A program made the position numbers and the translations under genes. DNA of 5,131 nucleotides from a bacterium (GTDB lineage Bacteria; UBA10199; 2-02-FULL-44-16; JAAZCA01): the NCBI GenBank assembly GCA_041648665.1, contig JBAZOP010000143.1:1-5131 (forward strand), read 5' to 3'. Below the pieces are notes generated by a model that made no database searches, was not told the DNA's origin, and was given only the letters and a program-made list of their open reading frames with translations. Positions 1 to 4,574 of the stretch are shown here, piece after piece (position 1 is the first letter of the stretch; every line of letters starts with the position of its first letter).

Positions 1-1
1 G

Positions 2-619
2 AGGGAAGAGCTGGACACGATCTACAGCGGCCAGGACTCCGCTTCGTATATCGGCGTTGCACCCGCCGGGCTCAGCTATTCGACCTCCACGGACCTGCAG
101 AACGTGCTGGGCGACCTGGACGGTGCCATCGCGACGAACTCGCAGGGCATAGCGAACGAGGCCGGCCTTCGCGCGAGCGCCGATTCGCAAAGGATATCGA
201 GGTCCGGCGACACGATGAACGGCACGCTCACCATGAATGGCACGCTCACCATGAACGCCGGCATCGTGATGGCCGACGGTCAGACCGTCGACGGCTACGA
301 CGTCGGAAACGAGTTTGCGGCGCTGAATTCGCGCACCGCGAATTTCGGCAGGATAATCTGGGGCAGCGTTACCGGAGGTATGACCCCCTCGATCATAGGG
401 CCGAACGTAAGCGTCTCATACGTCAGCGTGGGCACATACAGGATCAATTTCAATTCGCCCATGCCCTCGGAGCAGTATGCGTTGATCGCATCGACCAGGG
501 CAGGCACTTCAGAGACTCCAGGGGTGCCCAGGATATATGAGAAGTCCGCGAGCGGGTTCACGGCTCAGATCCCGGGCGCGGTCTCGAACAACTTCGACTT
601 TGCAGCGATAGGCATGTGA
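2..619 (+). CDS. Phage-tail-fibre-like protein, C-terminal part (5' end outside window)
   Basis: The reading frame is open from the window edge to the TGA at 617-619, giving about 205 residues; a GTG at 104 is internal and should not be taken as the start. Seen in the sequence: a segment TSTDLQNVLGDLDGAI of the kind that recurs in phage tail fibres and similar trimeric stalks, then a low-complexity Asn/Ala-rich helical stretch, then SGDTMNGTLTM. The GDTM(T/N)GxL motif is a hallmark of tail-fibre shafts. The last 90 or so residues are rich in Gly, Ser, Val and aromatic residues in alternating beta-like patterns, as in a distal receptor-binding head. By family knowledge such proteins form trimeric fibres that bind surfaces or polysaccharide. 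Whether this is a prophage fibre, part of an injection-type particle or a cell-surface adhesin cannot be told: no other phage gene is visible and the N-terminus is missing. Fibre-like identity is fairly sure; biological role is open. Confidence 0.72.
   Translation, partial: REELDTIYSGQDSASYIGVAPAGLSYSTSTDLQNVLGDLDGAIATNSQGIANEAGLRASADSQRISRSGDTMNGTLTMNGTLTMNAGIVMADGQTVDGYDVGNEFAALNSRTANFGRIIWGSVTGGMTPSIIGPNVSVSYVSVGTYRINFNSPMPSEQYALIASTRAGTSETPGVPRIYEKSASGFTAQIPGAVSNNFDFAAIGM
215..256 (+). repeat. 18-bp in-frame tandem repeat in fibre gene
   Basis: Two consecutive 18-bp units (215-232 and 233-250) differ at one base (AAC versus AAT, both Asn) and each encodes MNGTLT. A third copy begins with ATG AAC at 251-256 and then diverges to GCC. 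The result is the peptide MNGTLTMNGTLTMN in the predicted fibre shaft. The near-identity at DNA level, including codon choice, suggests a recent duplication by slippage that kept the frame. Confidence 0.85.
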
Positions 620-655
620 CTCGAATTCCCTCTCTCTCCGAAGTTCGCGGTTGCT

Positions 656-691
656 TTTGCCGGTGTTTCCGCTAGGAGGTTGTGCGGCAAA
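656..691 (+). promoter_or_regulatory. 7-bp inverted repeat enclosing an extra AGGAGG upstream of the YajG-like gene
   Basis: TTTGCCG (656-662) is exactly complementary to CGGCAAA (685-691). The 22-base loop carries a perfect AGGAGGT (674-680), 24 bases before the ATG at 704, separate from the working ribosome site AGGGAGGG at 693-700. If it folds in RNA it would present the first AGGAGG in a loop just ahead of the true site. It has no T-tract, so it is not a terminator. A stem this short can arise by chance. Confidence 0.25.
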
Positions 692-703
692 TAGGGAGGG
701 ATT

Positions 704-1303
704 ATGAAAAAGAAAACGGCGTTGGTCGCGATCCTGTTCATCTCGACACTCCTGGGAATGCGTGCGTTCGCAGCCGGTTCCGGAGATCCGGTGGTCTACT
801 TCGACATCCCGCCGGGACTGTTCCAGCAGGCCTGCAGCCAGAAGGTCTGGTCCGGCGTGACCGCGAAGTTCGCCGGCGCGAAGGACATGCGCGACAGGAA
901 GGAGTTGGGCCTGCAGGTCAAGGGCGACGCCGAGATGCGCGTCTATTCCAGCCGGGCGATAGACGAGCTCTTCACCTCCGCGCTGGGCGATCTCTTCGAG
1001 GAGTGCGGTATGAACCTGGTCGCCAAGGTCCCTGAGGAGGGGATGGTTATCACGGCGGACATCAGGGAGTTCTTCGTGGATTCGGAGAAGGGCGTGGTCA
1101 CGGGAAAATCGCGCGCCCAGAGCCTGATCACATTCAACATCAACAAGGGCGGCCAGGTCACCTCGGTCGACGTCGGCATGGAGGTGGACTCCAAGGACGT
1201 GCGCAAAAAGGGCATCAAGGGGGTCAGCAAGGCCGCGAACAAGCTCCTGGCCGATACGCTCAAGGCCATTCCTGAAAACCGATATATGAAAGAGATAAGA
1301 TAA
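704..1303 (+). CDS. Exported YajG-like protein without lipobox
   Basis: 199 residues, starting at ATG 704 behind AGGGAGGG (693-700). The N-terminus is a classical signal peptide: MKKK, a hydrophobic core ALVAILFISTLLG, and a likely signal peptidase I site after AFA or AFAA (residues 21-24). There is no cysteine at that point, so it should be a soluble periplasmic or secreted protein. The remainder resembles the YajG/Lipoprotein_16 family in order and length: a helix RAIDELFTSALGDLFEECGM (84-103), a strand EGMVITADIREFFVD (112-126), a Gly-Val turn and further strands (130-160), and a C-terminal helix around SKAANKLLADTLKAI (175-189). Two cysteines, 44 and 101, could pair. YajG-type proteins are envelope proteins of poorly known function, so no activity is assigned. 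The gene sits alone between the fibre gene and the tRNAs. The similarity call rests on pattern memory, not an alignment; being exported is the firmer part. Confidence 0.7.
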   Translation: MKKKTALVAILFISTLLGMRAFAAGSGDPVVYFDIPPGLFQQACSQKVWSGVTAKFAGAKDMRDRKELGLQVKGDAEMRVYSSRAIDELFTSALGDLFEECGMNLVAKVPEEGMVITADIREFFVDSEKGVVTGKSRAQSLITFNINKGGQVTSVDVGMEVDSKDVRKKGIKGVSKAANKLLADTLKAIPENRYMKEIR

Positions 1304-1314
1304 AAAACCGGCAG

Positions 1315-1335
1315 ATAGGTTCAAAGACCTGTTTT
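1315..1335 (+). terminator. Weak candidate terminator after the YajG-like gene
   Basis: ATAGGTT (1315-1321) can pair with GACCTGT (1326-1332), with two G-T wobbles, around a CAAA loop, with T bases at 1332-1335. It lies 12 bases after the TAA of the gene ending at 1303. The stem is short and weak, so read-through into the tRNA genes is plausible. Confidence 0.3.
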
Positions 1336-1338
1336 CCC

Positions 1339-1367
1339 TTGATATTAACCGGCTTGGTTGGCAGAGT
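1339..1367 (+). promoter_or_regulatory. Weak candidate promoter for tRNA-Val
   Basis: TTGATA at 1339-1344 matches the -35 consensus at five of six positions. After 17 bases, CAGAGT at 1362-1367 matches the -10 consensus at only three of six. The predicted start would lie a few bases before the tRNA. It is listed because this is the only promoter-like pair close to the gene; transcription from upstream is an alternative. Confidence 0.22.
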
Positions 1368-1379
1368 GCGCTGCCGGTC

Positions 1380-1451
1380 GGGCGTTTAGCTCAGCGGGAG
1401 AGCGCCGCCCTTACAAGGCGGATGTCACAGGTTCAAATCCTGTAACGCCCA
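1380..1451 (+). tRNA. tRNA-Val (anticodon UAC)
   Basis: A complete cloverleaf can be folded by eye. The acceptor stem GGGCGTT/AACGCCC pairs fully (1380-1386 with 1444-1450). The D stem is GCTC/GAGC. The anticodon stem CCGCC/GGCGG holds the loop CTTACAA, putting TAC at 1412-1414. The T stem ACAGG/CCTGT carries the loop TTCAAAT. The discriminator is A1451. The 3' CCA is not encoded (CAG follows), so tRNA nucleotidyltransferase must add it. UAC reads valine GUN codons, chiefly GUA and GUG. Confidence 0.97.
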
Positions 1452-1474
1452 CAGAATTCAAGTGTTTATAACGA

Positions 1475-1502
1475 TTGACTTTTTGTCGGGTTCATTTAAA
1501 AA
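1475..1502 (+). promoter_or_regulatory. Candidate promoter between the two tRNA genes
   Basis: TTGACT at 1475-1480 matches the -35 consensus at five of six positions. After 16 bases, TAAAAA at 1497-1502 matches the -10 consensus at four of six. The predicted start is about 25 bases before tRNA-Asp, a usual leader length for tRNA genes. It lies in an AT-rich patch in otherwise GC-rich DNA. It would let tRNA-Asp be transcribed apart from tRNA-Val. Confidence 0.4.
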
Positions 1503-1533
1503 AATCGTTCGTTTCATGCACGGCCGGATGTGC

Positions 1534-1607
1534 GGGGCTGTAGATCAATTGGTTGGATCGTCGCCCTGTCACGGCGAAGGTTGCGGGTTCGAGTCCCGTC
1601 AGCCCCG
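1534..1607 (+). tRNA. tRNA-Asp (anticodon GUC)
   Basis: A complete cloverleaf is visible. The acceptor stem GGGGCTG/CAGCCCC pairs fully (1534-1540 with 1600-1606). The D stem is GATC/GATC. The anticodon stem TCGCC/GGCGA holds the loop CTGTCAC, putting GTC at 1568-1570. The T stem GCGGG/CCCGT has one G-U pair and the loop TTCGAGT. The discriminator is G1607, the usual base for tRNA-Asp. CCA is not encoded (CTC follows). It is the last gene before the hairpin at 1629-1660. Confidence 0.97.
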
Positions 1608-1628
1608 CTCATCCGGTCTTTTTTCGAC

Positions 1629-1660
1629 AAAAAAACGCCGGCCCGAAGGCCGGCGTTTTT
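1629..1660. terminator. Strong bidirectional rho-independent terminator
   Basis: AAAAACGCCGGCC (1631-1643) is perfectly complementary to GGCCGGCGTTTTT (1648-1660) around a CGAA loop: eight G-C pairs plus five A-T pairs. The A run begins at 1629, so a transcript on the minus strand ends in seven U, and one on the plus strand ends in five U. The hairpin lies 21 bases before the end of the convergent small exported gene (1682) and 21 bases past tRNA-Asp, so it plausibly ends transcription from both sides. Confidence 0.9.
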
Positions 1661-1681
1661 CTATATCAACTCATACAGGCG

Positions 1682-2071
1682 TTATTTCTTGTTGCAGTAC
1701 ACGCTGTCGCACTTCTCTTTGTTGCAGCGGATCTTGACCTCTGCGAACTGGTTGTAGGTCGAGCGCATCTCAAGCCTCTGGTTCTCTTTGTCGTACTTGT
1801 CGCTGCTCTTGCGCCAGTCCTTCTCATAGATGGTTCCGGAGAACTCCTTGCCCTTGATCTCCTTCTCGATGTTCGCGCTGTTGTAGGTCATGTTGTTCTG
1901 GTGTCCTTCGGCCCACGCCTTGCAGGCGTCATACGCCATATCGGCCGGGGCGTTCGCCACGTCGCTGACGCTGCTCGGCACGCTCAGGTTGAAAGAGAAA
2001 CCCTTTGCGGAGATCACACTGACTGCCGCCACAGCCGCCATGATACCGATCACTACCAATGCTTTCTTCAT
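1682..2071 (-). CDS. Small exported four-cysteine protein of unknown family
   Basis: 129 residues. The start ATG (2069-2071) is preceded on the minus strand by AAAGGAGG, a strong ribosome site, and by a good promoter farther up. The first 22 residues are a signal peptide: MKK, a hydrophobic core LVVIGIMAAVAAVSVI, and a likely cleavage site after ISA. There is no lipobox. The mature part is about 107 residues, charged and polar, with Tyr, Asn and Lys common. It has four cysteines: Cys50 alone, and Cys116, Cys121 and Cys126 in a C-x4-C-x4-C cluster at the extreme C-terminus, where CNK occurs twice. The cysteines could form disulfides in the periplasm or hold a metal; neither is shown. I recognise no family. 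It ends on the terminator shared with the tRNA genes and faces away from uppP, so it is a single-gene unit. That it is a real exported protein is well supported; function is unknown. Confidence 0.78.
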   Translation of the reverse strand: MKKALVVIGIMAAVAAVSVISAKGFSFNLSVPSSVSDVANAPADMAYDACKAWAEGHQNNMTYNSANIEKEIKGKEFSGTIYEKDWRKSSDKYDKENQRLEMRSTYNQFAEVKIRCNKEKCDSVYCNKK

Positions 2072-2103
2072 ACCCCCTCCTTTGGTTGCGTTGAATGGGC
2101 GAG

Positions 2104-2132
2104 AATATATTTGTAATCAAAGTGCACGGCAA
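2104..2132 (-). promoter_or_regulatory. Promoter of the small exported protein gene
   Basis: Read on the minus strand, TTGCCG (2132-2127) is a -35 element matching four of six. After exactly 17 bases comes TATATT (2109-2104), a -10 element matching five of six. The expected start near 2097 gives a leader of about 26 bases that contains the AAAGGAGG ribosome site. Spacing, position and AT content all agree with a sigma70-type promoter. Confidence 0.7.
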
Positions 2133-2164
2133 GCCAAAAACCGGAAGTCGGCTAATGTGTTGAT

Positions 2165-2193
2165 TTGACAAGGCTAGCCGCGGGCTTTAGTAT
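2165..2193 (+). promoter_or_regulatory. Promoter of uppP, abutting the start codon
   Basis: TTGACA at 2165-2170 is a perfect -35 element. A 17-base spacer leads to TAGTAT at 2188-2193, matching the -10 consensus at four of six. Only eight bases separate the -10 from the ATG at 2202, so transcription should start within a few bases of, or at, the start codon. No Shine-Dalgarno sequence is present in that interval. It would drive the uppP, menA-like and nitroreductase genes. Confidence 0.62.
2172..2179. promoter_or_regulatory. 8-bp palindrome in the uppP promoter spacer
   Basis: GGCTAGCC is a perfect palindrome between the -35 and -10 elements of the uppP promoter. Its half GGCTA also occurs at 2150-2154 just upstream. 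The position suits a repressor or spacer-distorting activator, but the sequence is short and no regulator is identified. Confidence 0.25.
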
Positions 2194-2201
2194 GCGCCGC
2201 C

Positions 2202-3038
2202 ATGAATAGCCTCTCCGTTCTGAAGGCGGTACTCCTCGGGGTGGTGCAGGGCGCCACCGAGTTTCTTCCTGTCTCGAGCTCCGGACACCTTGTGATCGCG
2301 CAGGAGATCCTCGGCATCGAGATCGAGAACGGGGGGCTGGTCGCATTTGACGTTTGCCTCCACTTCGGCACGCTCGTCGCCGTGATCGCGTTCTTCTGGC
2401 GCGAGATATCGGAGATGATCTCAAGCCTCGTCAGGAGGCCCAGCGACGATCGCTTGCGCTCGGGTATGAGCGTGAGGGAGGCGAGGAAGCTCGCGTTCCT
2501 CATCATAATAGGCACGATCCCGGCGGGCGTGCTTGGCATCCTGCTGGAGGATTTCTTCGACAGCCTCTTCTCGAACCCGCTCGCCGCCGGATTCATGCTC
2601 CTGGTCACGGGCGCTATACTCTGGGGCACGAGGTTCGTGAAGGGCGAGGGTGCGGGGGTCGCGGGCATGGGCGTGCGGCATGCGCTGCTCGTGGGGTTTG
2701 CGCAGGCTATCGCGATCATCCCCGGCATATCGCGTTCCGGTTCGACGATCGCCGGCGGACTCTACACGGGGCTCTCCCGTGATCTGGCTGCTAAGTATGC
2801 CTTTCTCCTCTCCGTGCCGGCGATAGGTGGGGCGGCGCTCCTCAAGGCAAAAGACTTGGCCGCGCTCTCGGGCGAGAACGCCTTCGCGACCGCCGTGGGC
2901 ACGCTGGCCGCGACCGTTGTGGGGTTCGCCTGTATCAAGTGGCTGCTGGGCGTTGTGCGCAGGGGGCATATCTCGTGGTTTGCGCCCTATTGCTGGGCAG
3001 CGGGGCTTGCGACGCTGATATATATCTTCGTTCGATGA
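2202..3038 (+). CDS. uppP: Undecaprenyl-diphosphate phosphatase UppP/BacA
   Basis: 278 residues, the usual length for this inner-membrane enzyme, which converts undecaprenyl diphosphate to undecaprenyl phosphate and so recycles the lipid carrier for peptidoglycan and other surface polymers; it can confer bacitracin tolerance. Both family signatures are present: VVQGATEFLPVSSSGHL (14-30), with the (E/Q)xxxE element as Gln16 and Glu20, the Ser triplet and His29; and IIPGISRSGSTIAGG (172-186) with the catalytic Arg178. Hydrophobic segments run through the protein (about 7-30, 96-116, 127-142, 160-175, 195-212, 225-250, 257-277). The ATG at 2202 fits the typical family N-terminus, a few residues before the first signature. 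It lacks a Shine-Dalgarno sequence and sits right behind its promoter. It is first of three co-directional genes, 32 bp before the next. Identification is secure. Confidence 0.96.
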   Translation: MNSLSVLKAVLLGVVQGATEFLPVSSSGHLVIAQEILGIEIENGGLVAFDVCLHFGTLVAVIAFFWREISEMISSLVRRPSDDRLRSGMSVREARKLAFLIIIGTIPAGVLGILLEDFFDSLFSNPLAAGFMLLVTGAILWGTRFVKGEGAGVAGMGVRHALLVGFAQAIAIIPGISRSGSTIAGGLYTGLSRDLAAKYAFLLSVPAIGGAALLKAKDLAALSGENAFATAVGTLAATVVGFACIKWLLGVVRRGHISWFAPYCWAAGLATLIYIFVR

Positions 3039-3049
3039 GCTGATCGAAC
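3030..3049 (+). other. Small hairpin across the uppP stop codon
   Basis: GTTCGAT (3030-3036) and ATCGAAC (3043-3049) are exactly complementary around GAGCTG. The TGA stop (3036-3038) lies at the stem-loop junction. No T-tract follows, so it is unlikely to terminate; it might shield the uppP 3' end or modulate flow of ribosomes to the next gene. Its small size leaves chance as an explanation. Confidence 0.35.
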
Positions 3050-3070
3050 ATAACGGATGAGAGGATTGCC

Positions 3071-4024
3071 ATGACTGAACTTGCGATGGGTGCAAAGGAA
3101 GTTTCAAGGTTCTCCGTCAAGGCGAGAATCTGGTGGAAGGCCGTGAGGCCGTTTTCATTCCCGCTCTCGGCGATGCCCGCGCTGATGGGCGCGGCGTTCG
3201 CCTGGGTCAAGGGATATGATTTCAGCCTTTCGCTCGCAATCCTCACGTTGCTCGGCGCCGTGACCGTGCATGCCGCGGCGAACCTTTTGCAGGATTACTT
3301 CGACTACACCGGTGGAATCGATAAGCCGGGGACGCTGGGCGGCAGCGGGCTGCTCGTGGCCGGCATCCTGGGGCCGCGCGCGGTGTTCATGGGGTCGATC
3401 GCATGCTTTGCGATCGCCGCCTTGATAGCGGCGCCCCTCATAATGCACGCGGGGGCGGCGCTTCTCTGGATCGTGCTGGCCGGATTCGCGCTCGGCGCAG
3501 GCTATGCGGTTCCGAGGCTCGGCCTCAAGTACAGGGCGTTCGGAGATGTCGCCGTATTCCTCGCCTTCGGCGCAGGCATCACCATGGGCTCGTGCTTGAT
3601 CCAGTCGCGCACCCCGGACCTCTCCGCGCTTGCGTGCGGCATACCGTTCGGGTTCCTCGTGGTGGCGGTTCTCGTGGCCAACAACATGCGCGACGTGAAG
3701 GACGACGAACGCGCGCGCGTGGGGACGCTCGCCGTTATCATGGGCGAGAGGGCCACCCGAGCCTTCTACATGGCGCTGGTGATCGCCGCGTACGCCTTTC
3801 CGATCATCTGTGTTCAAATGAATATGCTCAACGCCGGCGCGCTGTTCGTCCTCGCCACACTCGCCTCCATGCGCAATCTCCTGCTCTTCGTGTGGAGGGC
3901 GCCGGAGGGCGACAGGGACGCCATGGCGATCGCGGTCGAGCGCACGGCAAAGCTCGCGCTGGCCTGGGGCATCGCCATGACGGCCGGGATGGTCGGATGG
4001 AGGCTTATCACCGCAGGCGCGTGA
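3071..4024 (+). CDS. menA: MenA-like UbiA-superfamily prenyltransferase
   Basis: 317 residues with about eight or nine hydrophobic segments; an integral membrane prenyltransferase. By family it would join a polyprenyl diphosphate to 1,4-dihydroxy-2-naphthoate to give demethylmenaquinone. The start is ATG 3071 behind AGAGGA (3060-3065). MenA-type features seen: WWKAVRPFSFPLSAMPALMG (21-40); the first Asp-rich motif NLLQDYFDY (71-79), followed by GGID; the segment GILGPRAV (98-105); LGLKYRAFGDVAVFLAFG (150-167); and the second motif NNMRDVKDDERARVGTLAV (204-222), which binds Mg-diphosphate with Asp208 and Asp212. The NN-RD-D-GTLAV form is more MenA-like than UbiA- or heme-O-synthase-like. A prenyltransferase of the futalosine pathway (MqnP) or another aromatic acceptor cannot be excluded, since no other men or mqn gene is in view. 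It follows uppP by 32 bp and precedes the nitroreductase by 27 bp. Confidence 0.82.
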   Translation: MTELAMGAKEVSRFSVKARIWWKAVRPFSFPLSAMPALMGAAFAWVKGYDFSLSLAILTLLGAVTVHAAANLLQDYFDYTGGIDKPGTLGGSGLLVAGILGPRAVFMGSIACFAIAALIAAPLIMHAGAALLWIVLAGFALGAGYAVPRLGLKYRAFGDVAVFLAFGAGITMGSCLIQSRTPDLSALACGIPFGFLVVAVLVANNMRDVKDDERARVGTLAVIMGERATRAFYMALVIAAYAFPIICVQMNMLNAGALFVLATLASMRNLLLFVWRAPEGDRDAMAIAVERTAKLALAWGIAMTAGMVGWRLITAGA

Positions 4025-4051
4025 CGAAAATTGGAGAGATAGGAGATATGT

Positions 4052-4573
4052 ATGCCGGAGACCCTGAGCACGATCTTCAAGAGGAGGAGCGTGCGCAAAT
4101 ACGATGGGAAGCCTGTGCCGAAATACATGATCGAGGCGTTCATCAAAGCGGGCATGGCAGCGCCGTCGGCTGTGAACAAAAGACCGTGGATCTTCGTCGG
4201 TATCACCGAAAAGCCTGTGATGGTGAAGCTCTCGGAGGGGCTGAAATACGGCAAGATGCTCGCGGACGCGGGTGGCGCGATCATAGTCTGCGGTACGCCT
4301 TGCGAGCCCAGGTCCGGGCTTCCAAAGGACTTCTGGATTCAGGACTGTTCCGCCGCCACTCAGAACATCCTGCTGGCGATCGAGGACGCGGGGCTGGGGG
4401 CCGTGTGGGTCTGCGTGCACCCGATCGAGGAACACGTGCGCCACGTGCGCGAAGTGCTCGGCATCCCGCAGGACACTGTTCCGCTTTGCGCGATTTCTAT
4501 CGGCTATCCCGCGGGCGACGAAAAGCCGAAGGACAAATTCGAGCCGGAGAAGATACGCTGGGAAAAATGGTGA
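4052..4573 (+). CDS. Small nitroreductase-family flavoprotein
   Basis: 173 residues, at the short end of the family. It would bind FMN and transfer electrons from NAD(P)H to nitro compounds, quinones or another acceptor; the substrate cannot be read from the sequence. Family marks: FKRRSVRKYDGKPVP (9-23), whose Arg and Ser residues contact the FMN phosphate; MAAPSAVNKRPWIFV (35-49); DCSAATQNILLAIEDAGLGA (98-117), the dimer and flavin-site helix; and a closing AISIGYPAGDEKP (147-159). The ATG at 4052 is preceded by AGGAGA (4041-4046) at good spacing; an ATG at 4048 is in another frame and too close to that site. Five cysteines (80, 84, 99, 121, 146) are rather many for the size, including CGTPC at 80-84. 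Third gene of the uppP unit; its TGA lies one base from the stop of the opposing rarA gene. Confidence 0.92.
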   Translation: MPETLSTIFKRRSVRKYDGKPVPKYMIEAFIKAGMAAPSAVNKRPWIFVGITEKPVMVKLSEGLKYGKMLADAGGAIIVCGTPCEPRSGLPKDFWIQDCSAATQNILLAIEDAGLGAVWVCVHPIEEHVRHVREVLGIPQDTVPLCAISIGYPAGDEKPKDKFEPEKIRWEKW

Positions 4574-4574
4574 G

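Noticed and set aside
651..678. TTGCTT-16-TAGGAG as a promoter for the YajG-like gene
   Set aside because: The -10 matches only three of six and overlaps the purine-rich AGGAGG; not better than background.
682..684. GTG start two bases after AGGAGGT for a frame running to 1035
   Set aside because: Spacing to the AGGAGG is too short, and the product is an Arg-rich shadow of the YajG-like gene.
509..1324. Open frame of 271 codons antisense to the fibre end and the YajG-like gene
   Set aside because: It spans two genes and their intergenic region, has no plausible start context, and the sense strand has a signal peptide and ribosome site.
1307..1378. Inverted repeat ACCGGCAG (1307-1314) / CTGCCGGT (1371-1378)
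   Set aside because: Arms are 56 bp apart, with one arm abutting tRNA-Val; an 8-bp match of GC-rich sequence at this distance is weak and has no clear meaning.
1380..1607. tRNA pair as a mobile-element attachment site
   Set aside because: tRNA 3' ends are common integration sites, but I find no repeated copy of either 3' end in the window and no integrase nearby.
1462..2116. Open frames on the plus strand across tRNA-Asp and the small exported gene
   Set aside because: They run through a tRNA and a strong terminator; translations show no recognisable domain.
3155..4444. Long open frame (429 codons) antisense to the prenyltransferase and nitroreductase genes
   Set aside because: It lies wholly opposite two recognised genes, its translation is rich in Arg, His, Glu and Gly with no family pattern, and such open shadows are normal in GC-rich DNA.
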